A stretch of 64,000 nucleotides of DNA from Diacronema lutheri. Lineage: Eukaryota > Haptophyta > Pavlovophyceae > Pavlovales > Pavlovaceae. Shown here piece after piece: positions 27,198 to 38,265 of the stretch (position 1 is its first letter; the number at the start of each line of letters is the position of its first letter). The position numbers were made by a program, and so were the translations under genes. A model generated the notes under the pieces. That model was given only the letters and a program-made list of their open reading frames with translations. It was not told the origin of the DNA and made no database searches. Location: NCBI GenBank assembly GCA_019448385.1, contig JAGTXO010000063.1:124001-188000 (forward strand). The letters run 5' to 3'.

Positions 27198-29057
27198 TTA
27201 GACCGCGCGCCAGCACTTGACGTTGTCTTCGAGCTGCGTGTACAGGTACGCACGCGACGTGAGCAGCTCGAGCAGGAACGCGACGAGCTGCGCGCCGTAC
27301 TTGCCAGCGGGCAGCGACTCGGCGACGTCGGCGGCCGAGAGCGGGCCCGCAAAATCGCGCAGCACCGCGTACACCTCCGCCAGTCGGAGCGCGCCCTCGG
27401 ACGAGGGCTGCCGGAACATTCGCGGAAAGCGCTCGAGGTCAAGCTCGGGCAGCGCTGCCAGCCGCACAGGCTGTGCGAGCGGCCCGGCGGCGTCGTCCGC
27501 CGGACTGCTCGCCGCCTCGTTGCCCTCCGACCGCGTCGCGCCTGCTCTACCGAGTCCGGGCGAGCGCGCGACGCCGGCGCCGGGCGAGCGTACGCCCGGC
27601 AGGTCGGCGGGCGGGCGGAGGGCGAAGCCGTCTGTGCAGACGGCGCCTGTGCGGGCGGCGGCTGGGCTAGCGGGCGGAATGCACGCGCCGAGGCCAAGCA
27701 CGGCCGCGGCGGTCATCGTGTCGTCGAGCGCCTCGTTTGAAAAGGCGTCGAGCAGCAGCGCGGGCGAGCGCGGGCGCACGGCGGGCGAGGCGCGCCGATC
27801 GCTTCGCGGCACGCGCGGGCCGCATCTCGCGGCTGGCCGGACAGTGCGCGGCGGCGAAGCGCCGTCAAAGGACGGAATCGGCGGCGGCGACGACGCCTCC
27901 GACCAGCCGAGCGAGTTGCGCGCATGCCGACGGCACATGGTCGACTTTGGCGGCGAGGCGGAGAAGGTGGGGGTCGCCGGAAGACTTGGCGTCAGCTCAG
28001 AAGAGGGCACTGCGCAGCGGCTATCACCTGCGGGCGCGAGGCCGAGGCGCGCGGCGCTGCATGTGCGTCCGGCCGATGCGCCGCGCGCGCGCGCCGGCTG
28101 CAGCCGGCGCGTCGACTTTGGCGGCGACGCGGCGAGGGACGGCGTCGATGCCGGCGGCGAGGCGCCGGCCGGGTCGTTGCCTCCAGCCAGCGCGCGCGCG
28201 CGGATGCGGCGGGTGGACTTTGGCGGCGAGCCCATCGACGGTGTCGTGGCGAGTGATAACTCACTCGGCGCGCCTGCCGACTCGCCCATCCCCACGTCGC
28301 CTGTCGCCTGCGCGAGTACGAGATCGTTGGAGCCGCCACCCGCCGCGGCCGCTACGGCGGCGACCGCCGCGGCAGAAGCTGCGGCGTTGGCAGCCAGCGC
28401 GCCCTTGGTGCGCGCGGCGAGCGCCGCCGACGGCGCGCGACCATCGCCTGCGCCGTTGAGGAGCGGGCTGAGGCCGAGCGGAACGCGGCCGAGCGGGTGC
28501 GGCGCGGGCGTGCCTGATGGCCGCAGGCCAACGCTTTCGTGCGGCGCGCACGGCGGCGCGAGAAGCGGAAAGGCGGGCGAGGGCGGCGCGACAAACTCAA
28601 CGGGCGTGCCCATGATCGCTGGCGCGGCCGCTGCGAGCGCCGCGGCGACGGCCGCACCGCCAACCGCGAGCTCAGGGAGCGGCCGCGCGTCCGCGGCGCG
28701 ATCACGCTCGAGTGCGGCGGGCAAAACGTCGGACGCGACGGACGCCTCGACGGCATCGACGCATGCGTCGGCGACAGTCTCGACGTGCATCATGTGCGCG
28801 CACCACGTGGGCACAGGGATTCGGCTCTGCGCCTTGCTCGCAACGCCAAGGTGCGCGGCCAGCTGCACCGGTGCGGCTAGCGCGGCGCCGCGCGTGCGCG
28901 CCCTCTTGTGCTCGCGCCCGTACAGGACGTCGTGCATGCGGGTGATCCACTCCTGTACATCGGGACAGCTGTTGAGCAGCGCGGGTTGACGCTCCACTGC
29001 CGCCATGAATGTGCGCACGTCTGCGAGCAACACTCCGCCAATCGTCTCGCCGCGCAT
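27198..29057 (-). CDS. Unrecognised SPPKS/T-rich protein
   Basis: About 619 residues from MRGETIGGVLLADVRTF; an in-frame ATG at 29384 would add 109 residues of low-complexity sequence and seems less likely. The first ~170 residues are ordered (VQEWITRMHDVLYGREHKR, PVPTWCAHMMHVETVADAC). The middle is disordered and alanine/proline-rich, with repeated ASPPKSTRR-type motifs (four copies), each a possible proline-directed kinase site beside basic residues. The last ~90 residues are again ordered (DLERFPRMFRQPSSEGALR, YGAQLVAFLLELLTSRAYL). The C-terminus resembles a small helical winged-helix-like domain but I cannot name the family. A cell-cycle-phosphorylated nuclear protein is one guess. Confidence 0.6.
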   Translation of the reverse strand: MRGETIGGVLLADVRTFMAAVERQPALLNSCPDVQEWITRMHDVLYGREHKRARTRGAALAAPVQLAAHLGVASKAQSRIPVPTWCAHMMHVETVADACVDAVEASVASDVLPAALERDRAADARPLPELAVGGAAVAAALAAAAPAIMGTPVEFVAPPSPAFPLLAPPCAPHESVGLRPSGTPAPHPLGRVPLGLSPLLNGAGDGRAPSAALAARTKGALAANAAASAAAVAAVAAAAGGGSNDLVLAQATGDVGMGESAGAPSELSLATTPSMGSPPKSTRRIRARALAGGNDPAGASPPASTPSLAASPPKSTRRLQPARARGASAGRTCSAARLGLAPAGDSRCAVPSSELTPSLPATPTFSASPPKSTMCRRHARNSLGWSEASSPPPIPSFDGASPPRTVRPAARCGPRVPRSDRRASPAVRPRSPALLLDAFSNEALDDTMTAAAVLGLGACIPPASPAAARTGAVCTDGFALRPPADLPGVRSPGAGVARSPGLGRAGATRSEGNEAASSPADDAAGPLAQPVRLAALPELDLERFPRMFRQPSSEGALRLAEVYAVLRDFAGPLSAADVAESLPAGKYGAQLVAFLLELLTSRAYLYTQLEDNVKCWRAV

Positions 29058-29531
29058 GTCAGCGGCCTCCACCTCGGGGACGTTCAAATGACAGCTGGCC
29101 TGCGATGAAACGGCTGGGGCAAAAAGGTTTAGAAATGGGCGAGACTGCCGACGAGAGGACGAAAACGTATGAACGTGCGCATGATTGGCGGCTGCCTTCA
29201 CTGTTAGGCCGGTGCGGATGCGGTCGTGCGCACTCTTCGCGCAGGCGCATTTCGCTGACAGTCGCCGCCGCATGCGCAGCTCTCGGTGCTGCGAGCTCGC
29301 GTGCGCGCCTCCCGCTGCTCCAAGTGATGGCGCTGATGCGCTGTGACGATGCTCGCGTGCATCGGGCATTCGGCACGCGTTCACTCAGCGGCGAGCGACA
29401 TGCACAACAAACTTGCCACGTGCACACACGACGACCCTGCCCCGCAAGAGAGCCGCGCGAGCGGCGGGGCGCAGACACACTCGAGGGCGGAAAGGCCCGC
29501 CCATTTGAAATTTGGGCGCCAACGGCACAGC
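29058..29531. other. Intergenic region between divergent genes
   Basis: 474 bases between the SPPKS/T-rich gene and katanin p80. Less GC-rich than the genes. No ORF with recognisable content or clear RNA element was found; it presumably holds both promoters. Confidence 0.4.
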
Positions 29532-32500
29532 ATGGGGGACGTGCGCCGCACGCCGGGGCAGCGGCTCCACCCGGCGGTGTACCGAGTGACAGACTTCGTC
29601 GCGCACGCCGCCGAGGTGCTCACCGTCAACATAGGACGCAAGTCTGCCGACCTGATAGCTACGGGCGGCGACGACCGCAAGGTGAACATCTGGTCCATCT
29701 CGTCGCGCAACAATTTGATGGTGCGCGCGTGCGCTCGCACCGTCAGGCCGCGTGCGCTGCGCGCGCTTCGCTACGTGCGCGCCCTGCGTGCGCGCCATGC
29801 GCGCGCCTTCCCTCGATCCGCACCGCGCCCCCGTTCACGCCGCGCGCACGCAGTCGCTCTCGGGTCACACGAGCTCGGTGGAGTGCGTCGCGTTTGACCA
29901 ATCGGAAGAGATGGTCGTCGCGGGCTCATCCGGCGGCACGCTCAAGCTGTGGGACCTCGAGCGCGGCAAGGTGGCGCGCACGCTCACCGGCCACCGTTCC
30001 AATTGCCTCTGCGTCTCGTGGCACCCTTACGGCGAGTTCTTTGCGTCGGGATCTTCGGATACAAACCTCAAGGTGACTGCGCGGAGCACGCGCAGGGCGC
30101 GCGGCGCGCGCGCGGCGCGCGCGCGGCATGGCGCCCGCTCAGCTGATGCGCGTTCCGTCGCCCGCGCCACGCGCCACCCGCGCCGCCCGCACCGCACGCC
30201 GCCCGCACCGCGCCTCTGCGCCGCGCCGCACCGCGCCCGTACCTTGCGCGCAGGTTTGGGACATTCGACGCAAGGCGTGCATCCAGACTTATAAGGGCCA
30301 CGCGCGCGGCGTCTCGCACCTCGCCTTCTCGCCCGACGGGCGCTGGCTCGTCTCGGGCGGCGACGACGGTTCGGTCCGGCTGTGGGACCTCACGGCGGGC
30401 AAACTGATGCGCACTTTTGAGCAACCATCCGACGTGCCGTGCGCCGGCGTCGCGTTCCACCCGTCCGAGTTCCTGCTCGCTACGGCGTCGGCGGATCGGA
30501 CGAGCAGACTGTGGGACCTGGAGACGTTCGAGCTGGTCGGCACGACGCCGCCGGACATGTACGCACTGCGCACCGCCCTCTTCTCGAACGATGGCGGCTG
30601 CCTTCTCCACGCGACCGACGACGCGGTGCGCGTGCACAGCTGGGAGCCGACGCGCACGCTCGACCATGTCGAGGCGCGCGGCGCGTTTGGCCGGCTCGCG
30701 GACGTCGTCGAGGTGTGCGCGCAGCCCGCCGAACCGCCGTCGGCCGAGCGCCCGTCGCAGCTGCTGCTCGCGAGCGCGCGCGACGCGCTCGTCACCGTGT
30801 GGGCTGTCGACCTCGCACTCGTCCGGCCGTGGCGCGCCGCGAGCAGATGCTCGCCGAGCGCGCCCACGCTCGCCGCCGGCGCCGCAGCAGCTTCGCCCGG
30901 TGCGCGCGGCGGCGGCGGCGGCGCGCGCGCGCGCACGCCGCCGCCGCGCGCCGCGCACGCGGGCGGTGCGGTGGACGGCGGCTGCGGCGGCGACGGGACG
31001 GGCAGCGAGCGCGACGCGGGCGGCGGAGCGGCGGCCGGATGCGCGTCGCGCGCGATCGCGGCCGCGGCGGCCGGCATGGGTGGCCGCCGGCGCGAGAGCG
31101 CGCCGCAGCTGACGCCCGCAGCGGCCGTGCGGCCGCCGTTTGCGCTTGACACGCCCGGACTGTCCGGATCGTCGCCGCCGCGCAAGGGCGCGGCTGCGGG
31201 CGGCGCGAGCGGGTGCGGCGACGTGGCGGGCGCGAACCCCGCAGCTGCAGCCGGCGCGAGCGCGGCCGCACGCGCGAGCGCGGGCGTTGGCCTTGTGCCC
31301 TTTGACGCGGCCGCCGTGCCGCGCGACACGCCGCTCTCGCACTCGGCGCGCGGCAGCTGGCTGCAAGCGAACGGCACCACGCACCGGCCCCTCGCACGTG
31401 CTTCCCCGCACCGGCGCGGCGGTGTTGGCGGCGGCGGCGGTGGTGGCGGTGGCGGCGGTGGTGGCGGTGGTGAGACGTGCAGCGAGGGCAGCAGCAGCGG
31501 CGACGACGACGAGACGCCGACCGACGCCGAGAGCGACGCGCGCGACGACGAGCCGCACGAACAGCGCGGCGACGGCGACGGCGGCATGGCACGAAGCCCG
31601 CACGGTGGCGGCGAATGGGCGGGCGCGGCGGGCGCGCCGTCGGCTCTCGGCCCCGCACGGTCGGCGGCGGTGGCGCTCGCCGCCGGGCCCGCCATCGCCG
31701 GCTCGCGCACCGGCGGTGGCAGCGGCTGCGACCCCGTCGCGACGTGCGTCGCCGCGGCCGCGGCCGCTGCCGCCGCGTCGGCGTCGCGCTCCGGCCGGCA
31801 CCGCGAGATCGGGACAAGCATGGGCGCGTCGCTGCACGCGGACGGCTCGTCCGGGGCCGGGGCTGACGTTGGCGATGGCGCCGATGGCGGTGGAGCGCGA
31901 GCGCCACTCGACATGGACGCGCTCGCACGAGCGCTCCGCGAGCAGCGCGCGGTGGCCGACAGGCGGCGCGCGCGCGCCGCGGCCGCCGCGCGCGCGTGCG
32001 AGCGCGACGGCGCGCGCGGCGGCGCGCACGGGCACGGTGGCGAAGAAGGGGTGTCCGGGCCACTCGGTTTGGATCCGGCGTCTTTCGTGCCCAGACCTGT
32101 CGTCAGCATGGCGGACGCGCGCGCGCGCGGTGGCGGCGACGCAGGCGGCAGCGGCGGTGTTGGCGGCGCGCGCCTTGTCAGCGCAAGCGGCGGCATCGAC
32201 GCGGATCCGGGCCAGGCGGCCGCGCTGCTCGATGCGCTGCTTACGCCCGGCACGGTGCAGCGGCCTGTGCTCGCCCTGCGGCTGACCGCGCTGCGCGCCC
32301 TCGGCGCCTTCTGGGCGCAAGGCGACGTCCGCGGCGCGATGGCGCACCTGGGCAAGCTCGGCGACGCCGCGGTCGTCGCCGACTTCCTGCGCGCGGGCGG
32401 CTTGCGCAGGTGCGCGTCGCACGGCCGTCGCGCGCTGCCACGGTCTGGCTGCTCGCCTCCGGCGGCACGGCGCGCGCATTCGCCGCTGGATCCCAAACCC

Positions 32501-33088
32501 ACACCTCGACCACCACAAGCATCCCGGCCATAACGCCACGCCACGCCACGCCCCCCCCCCCCCCCCCCCCCCCCCTCCGGATCGGCGCGCAGTTGCGCGT
32601 CGCTCGAATCAGCGGCGCTCGCCCTCCCGCACATCGAGCCGCTCCTCCACTCGCGCCACGAGCCGCACGTGCTCGCAGCGCTCAGTGCAGCGACGCAGCT
32701 GTTCGTTGCATATGGCCAAGTGGTCGCCGATACGCGCGCCGCGGCCACACTGCCCTCTGTGGGTATCGATCTCAAGGCGGAGGAAAGGTGCGCGCGCGTA
32801 GGGCGCAACGAGCGCGTGCGGCCGCTACGCCGCCGCGCGACGCGTGCAGCGACGGTGGCGCGCGGTGCGAGCGTGCGCACGCGCGCGCGGAGCGTGCGGC
32901 GCTGAGGGCCGCGCCCGGCCGCGCATGCCCTTGCGCGGCGCAGATTGGAGCGGTGCAACGTGTGCTACGAGGAGTTCCGCAAGATGCACGCGGTGCTCGG
33001 CTCGTTCGCACACCAGCCACTGAGCGTGCGCCAACCGGCGCAGGAGCTCAGACGGCAGTTGCACGCCACGCTCCGGCTTGCGTCGTGA
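29532..33088 (+). CDS. KATNB1: Katanin p80 WD40 regulatory subunit
   Basis: Five exons: 29532-29720, 29854-30072, 30254-32409, 32593-32787, 32944-33088. The first three encode the WD40 propeller ([82 protein letters not shown]). Exon 3 continues into ~450 residues of glycine/alanine-rich disorder. Exons 3-5 then give the con80 domain ([56 protein letters not shown]), which binds the p60 AAA ATPase. The complex severs microtubules at centrosomes, cilia or the cell cortex. Exon ends were chosen because each junction restores the human-like sequence, for example [12 protein letters not shown]. The linker is much longer than in animals. Confidence 0.92.
32551..32575 (+). repeat. Poly-C (25) tract in katanin intron 4
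   Basis: An uninterrupted C run 16 bases before the GCGCGCAG acceptor, preceded by a CCACG triplet repeat. It matches the C run of similar length near the last acceptor of ZC3H15. Confidence 0.85.
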
Positions 33089-33343
33089 TCATTCTGAGCC
33101 AGTCAGCCTGTCAGCCACTCTCTCTCTGTCAAACATCTGAGGACCGTGACCGCGCGCCGGCGCGCACACGGCCACTGACCCACGTTCAAGCATGTGTGGC
33201 CCCGCGGCGCGCATGGTAGCAGACGCGGTACACGCGCAACGGACGGAGCTCACGACAGCCATGCGGTGGGCACGCGAAGCGCGCTGGCGCGAGAGCGCGC
33301 AGTGTGGTGCCCAACTTGAAACCGGGCAACGGCCAGCGGCTGC

Positions 33344-33945
33344 TCATGGGAAAAGTGGCTCGGTGAGGGTCGAGCTGGAGCTCGAGCGATCAAGGCAGCT
33401 CATGCACAGCGAGAGGAACGACGCGAGCAGGCACATGAGGCCCGAGATGAGCCCGAGGTTGCCCGAGAATCCGAGGTTGCCAAAAAAGGCGAGGACAAGG
33501 TACCAGATCGCCGCGGCTGGCCACGACGAGTAGACGCGCCACGTGTGCGCGACCTGCCGGAGCGGTAGCGACGCGCGGGCGCGGCGGCAGCGGGAGCGGC
33601 GAAGGATGGCGAAGGTGGCGCGGCGCGTCGCGGCGCGAGTGGGCGACAGTGCGCGGCCGGCGGATTGCGCGGCCGTGCTGCTGCGCGCGCGCGCGCCTTG
33701 ATGTGCTGGCCGAGGGCGAGAAGCCCGAGGAGCAATGGCTGCCAGTGCACGGCGAGCTGGTAGGGTGTGAGCAGGAAGGCGTCCGCGAACGACTCATTCG
33801 CCTCATCGAAGAACTTGCTTGACCAGCGCAGGCTCGCCGTCGAGCCGCGGAACGAGTTGACAGCGTGCACGATGCCGACGACGACCGTCGCGACCGCCGC
33901 CGCAAAGCCGACCGCGCGCGTGGGCTGCTCGAAAGCGTTCGCCAT
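33344..33945 (-). CDS. Small multi-spanning membrane protein, unrecognised
   Basis: Two exons, 33945-33697 and 33553-33344, 152 residues. The N-terminal exon has spans at about residues 12-30 (VGFAAAVATVVVGIVHAV) and 62-80 (LAVHWQPLLLGLLALG). The second encodes VAHTWRVYSSWPAAAIW and two more hydrophobic segments (LVLAFFGNLGFS, ISGLMCLLASFLSLCM). The intron would start with GC rather than GT after CATCAAG; a GC-AG intron is the simplest way to keep both membrane-rich exons in frame. Convergent with katanin and divergent from the amidase. Family not recognised. Confidence 0.55.
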
Positions 33946-34139
33946 CTCCTGCGCTCGCGCGAGCGCACGCGCGCGCGCGTCTCGTATGAGCGCGCACCGC
34001 TCGCGCCGAGGCGTGCCAGGCGGCCGCGCACCGCACAGCCGTCCGCCGTCTGTGGGAATTCGTGTGATGATGGGCTCCCGGGGCAACCAAGAAGCGCGAA
34101 CTCGGATGCGATTCCGGGCGAGTCCGACACGCGGCCGCC

Positions 34140-35263
34140 ATGATGGCGCGCGCGTGGGTGCGCGCCGCCGCCGTGGGCATGGGCGCGGCGTGCGTGGCGC
34201 GCGGCCTGAGCACCAGCGCGGCGTCGGCGGCGCCGGCCAGTGCCAGTGCATCGCGCATCGGCGTCTGCCAGTTCGCCGTGACCGACGACAAGACCGCCAA
34301 CATCGCGACGGCGACGCGCATGGTGCGCAAGGCGGCAGCCGGCGGTGCGCGCCTCGTCGTGCTGCCCGAGGTGTGGAACGGGCCGTACGCGACGGCGGCG
34401 TTTGGCGAGTATGCCGAACCATGCCCGTCGGTCGGCGAGGACGCCACGTGCTCCGCCTCGCCTTCCGTCTGCGCGCTCGCGCGCCTCGCGGCGGAGCTCA
34501 GCCTCGTGATCGTCGGCGGCTCGATTGCCGAGCTCGGCGGCGACGACAAGCTGTACAACACGTGCCTGGTGTACGATGCGAAGGGTTTGGTTGCCGCCAA
34601 GGTGCGCTCGCGCCCTCGCCGCCCGCCCGCCCACTCGCACGCCCGCCCGCGCGCGCGGCACCGCGCCGCTGACGCCGCCACGCCGTGCGCGCGCGCGCGC
34701 GCGTGCGGGCACAGCATCGCAAAGTGCACCTGTTTGACATTGACGTGCCAGGCAAGATCACCTTCCGCGAATCGGACACGCTCTCACCTGGCGGCGCGCT
34801 CACCACGTTCGACGCGGGCGGCGCATTCGGTCTGGTCGGTGTTGGCATCTGCTACGACGTGCGCTTCCCCGAACTTGCGCTTCTGATGGCGGCGCGCGGC
34901 GCGCGGCTGCTCGTCTACCCGGGCGCGTTCAACATGGTCACCGGCCCCGCGCACTGGGAGCTCCTCATGCGCGCGCGCGCAGTTGACTCCCAGGCATTCG
35001 TCATCGGTGCGTCGCCCGCGCGGACCGACGCGCCGCCGGCCGCGCCGCCTGGCGGCGCTGCGCGCAAGTACCCGCACTACACGGCGTGGGGGCATTCGAT
35101 TGTCGTCTCGCCGTGGGGCGAGGTTCTTGCGCACGCGGCGGAGGGCGAGGCGCTGCTGCTGCTCGACTTGGAGATGAGCCGCGTGGAGGAAGTGCGCGCG
35201 AGCTTGCCGACGAGCAAGCAGAAGCGGCCGGACATCTACACGGTCAAGCCGGCGGGCGGCTGA
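34140..35263 (+). CDS. NIT2: Nitrilase-superfamily omega-amidase (Nit2-like)
   Basis: Two exons, 34140-34601 and 34715-35263, about 336 residues. The catalytic triad is visible: Glu in [11 protein letters not shown], Lys in HRKVHLFDI, Cys in [32 protein letters not shown] is the branch-typical Nit2 segment. Nit2 hydrolyses alpha-ketoglutaramate and alpha-ketosuccinamate, closing the glutamine transaminase salvage route. The first ~35 residues ([18 protein letters not shown]...LSTSAAS) look like a mitochondrial or plastid presequence. A proline/alanine insertion ([15 protein letters not shown]) interrupts the fold near residue 275 in a surface loop. Two adjacent ATGs begin the frame. Confidence 0.88.
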
Positions 35264-35464
35264 GCGCCGCGGCCGGTTGGCGCCAACCGGCCGCCGTCCT
35301 AGCTCGGCCGAGTGGCCCATGGGGAATGAAAGACAGAAAGTCACCGAAAGTGAGCAGCTTTTGGTGCGCCCACTTCACCGACATCATCACCCGGCGTGCA
35401 TCGCGACCAACGGGAGCGCTTCCGTTGGTCGCCCCAGCCTTCCACCTCCCGCCGTGGTCGCGCC

Positions 35465-37552
35465 ATGACGCCACCGTGGCGCTGGCGGTTGCCACGCCGC
35501 TCGAAGAAGCCTCAAGCCGGCGCCGAACCCGCCCGTGGCCACGCGGAGCCAGCGGGCGGTGCGCGGCGGCCGGCGCCAGTGTGCGCCGCGGTGTCGCACA
35601 ACGAATTCGGGCTCTTCTCGCTGGGTGAGCGGCGCGCGACGCTGGAGGGCGTCGCACTCCCGCCTGTCGTGAGCGAAGCGCCAGCCCCGCTCCGCCGTCG
35701 CTTCCTCCTCATCTCGTACGGGCTATGCGCCGCGCTCGGCTGGGCGGTGACGGCCGTGTTCGTCGCGTTCCGCGCGGTCCTCGAGAACGGCGCCGGGCCG
35801 GACTGGGTTGCGGGGCCGGTGGAGCTCATGTGCGACGACGTCTTCTTGTGGTGCAACTTTATGGTCGTGATGGCGCTCTCCGCCTACCAGCGCCTCTGGC
35901 TCATGCGCCACACGCCTCCTGAGCCGCGCGGCTCTGCGGCCGACGCCCGCGCGGCCGCGAAAGCGGTTGTGTCGACGCGGCCGCGGCCGCGCGCGGCGCT
36001 GCGGCTGCGGTACGTCGAGTTTACGCTCACCTTCTGGCTCTTCGTCGGCTCGACGCTCCTCTCGATGGCCTGGTTCCCCTGCGTGTGCGCGCCGCCTTTC
36101 TTCCGCATGGCGATGCATGGCACGATCGCCGCTTCGGGCGTCTACACGGCGCTCGCGCTGCTGTCCGCGTTCGGCGTGGACTACGAGCACTCGGCGCCGA
36201 TGCTCTTCATCTCGCTCGTGCTCATGGTCGCCGCCGCGTACGCGTCGACCGTCGTGGCGGGCGCGGCATCCGCCAACGTCGTCGTGGGTGCCGTTGGCAT
36301 GGCTGTCTTCTATTGGGCGGTGGTCCTCAGGTGACGGGCGCAGCGGCGGTGTTTGGGCGAGCAGATGAGTTGAGAGAGCGGGGAGACGCACGCGCATGCA
36401 GCCGCGCGCACCGATGCGCACCGCGACGGCGTGGTGTGGCGTGGCGTGGCGTGGCGTGGTGTTGCGGGGTCGCACCGCGCGCCTTTCAGACCGCGTGTGG
36501 CCGTGTGCCGTCCTTCGATGCGCCCGCCCTCAGCCGACCCGCCCCACGCGCCGCGGCCCTCGTTCCCGCCAACACACACCGCGCACAGCTACTCCTCCGT
36601 GATGCACCTCGTCCCGGCTGACGCGCCCATCCTCGCGCTCGGGCTCGTGATCGCCGACGCGTTCCTGCTCAACGCGACCGTCTGGGCGTTCGCGCACGTG
36701 CGCCGCGCGCTCGGCGGGCGCGGGCCGCACGCGCGCGCGCACGCGGAGGCCGCGCGCGCTGCCAAAGCCGCTGATGCGATCGCCGAGGCGACATGGCGTG
36801 CGGCCGCGCGCTCGGCGGCTGATGCGGCCGCGGTCGAGGCGGAGATTCAAAAGAGGCGCGACGAGCGCGAGCGGCGCCTGCACGCGCACGCGGTGTCTGC
36901 CGAGGCGCTCGACTTGGACGTCTATTGGCCACGCCTTGACCTGCTCCACCTGGTCGAGGAGGGCTTTGTGAAGCCGGCAGGGGACCGGGCGCGCGCGCCC
37001 CGCGCGGTTGGCCCGATGCCGCGCCCGCCAGGCGCGAGCGCTGGTGCCGGCGACGGCGCGACGGCGCCCAGCGCCGGCGCAAGCGACGCGCGGCTCGCGT
37101 GGCGGCAGCGCGGCTCGAGTGACTCATCCCTCTTCGACTTTGCCGCTGCGGGTGTGCTTCCATTTGCGGCTGCGGCGCCGCCGAGCGCGAGCGCGGGCGC
37201 GGGCGGCGGCTGCGCGGGCGGCGCTGCCGGCGCGAAGGCGGCAACAAGGGCGCAGCCGCAGCAGGGCTCGGCGCGCGGCCGCGTCCTTTTCCCGTGGCGC
37301 GCGCAGCAGCCGACGTGCGACGCTCCGGCGTCCACGCAACGACACGCAGACACGCCGCCCGGTGCGCCGGTGGTCTCGCGCGCGGCAACGCTGGACGCGG
37401 ACGAGGCGCGTGCCTTGGGCCGCGCGCAGTACGCATCGCTCTCGTCGCCCGCCGCACGTTCGTTCGCGTCAGGCCCGGCGGCCCCGTACGCGCGCCACAA
37501 CTACTCGCCGCGCCTATATACGGCGCGGTCCGGGCTGGTCCGGCCAGTGTAA
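35465..37552 (+). CDS. Multi-spanning membrane protein, unrecognised
   Basis: Exons 35465-36330 and 36589-37552, about 609 residues. The first exon has roughly six hydrophobic segments (FLLISYGLCAALGWAVTAV, FMVVMALSAYQRLW, TFWLFVGSTLLSMAWF, TIAASGVYTALALLSAFG, MLFISLVLMVAAAYAS, VVVGAVGMAVFYWAVVL). The second adds one more (ILALGLVIADAFLLNATVW), then an alanine-rich charged helix (AARAAKAADAIAEAT) and a long disordered tail. The N-terminal motif SHNEFGLFSLGERRATLEG is ordered. A transporter or receptor is possible but no family signature was recognised. The intron holds a GTGGC pentamer repeat (~36429-36462). Confidence 0.6.
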
Positions 37553-37560
37553 GGCTGAGA

Positions 37561-37578
37561 GTACGACCCGGGTCGTAC
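37561..37578. repeat. Perfect 18-bp palindrome
   Basis: GTACGACCCGGGTCGTAC reads identically on both strands, 8 bases after the stop of the membrane-protein gene. Possible 3'-end hairpin or protein-binding site. Confidence 0.6.
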
Positions 37579-38229
37579 AATCAAGGGTTAAAAGCCAGCC
37601 AATGAGCGCTCGAGGGGTCGGGGCGAGGCTTATGACGAGCCTAGGACCGAGACACCCTCCTGACCGGCCGATTTGGAGTAGAATTCGGGGTCGAGCGGGC
37701 GCGGCGGACGGAGGGCCCGAGCCGGGCCGACGGAGGGTCCGACCCCGGAATGCGGGCGACCGGAAGGGCTTGGGTGATTTACGCCTAGTAGAATAGAATG
37801 GCGGATTCCGGGGGGGCTCGCAACTGGCATCGCGCAAGCTGAGGCCCCCTGACTGACCGGACCGCGCCGAGTGCGCGTGCACCCCGTGGAGGGCGCGGCC
37901 AGTCGGACACTCTTCGCGACTGAGCTCGCCGCGGCATACCGTGCGCTGCGCCGGCGCGCTACTTGCCGTTGGCCGAGCTGCGGGTGTTGCGCACCGCCGT
38001 GTTGCGCAGCCAGCGGCTGGATGCGCCGGTGGCCGGAACCTTGGCGCGCTTTGGCTAAGCGACCTCGGCCTGCACAGACTCGAACGCGTGCGTAAACTCG
38101 AGGCGTTGCAGGTGGCGAGCACGTGAGTTCGCGTAGGAGGTCTTGTACTCGGTGGCCTGACTGTCGACCGACGAGAGCTTGGGCGAGTTCGGCGGCACGT
38201 TGGCTCACTTGGGCTCGGTGCGCGGCTCT
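37579..38229. other. No gene recognised
   Basis: About 650 bases at the left edge of the disordered zone. It has lower coding quality and stop-rich frames on the + strand. The GTCGAGC and GGACGGAGG words repeat, but there is no identifiable feature. Confidence 0.4.
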
Positions 38230-38232
38230 GCC

Positions 38233-38265
<33 letters not shown>

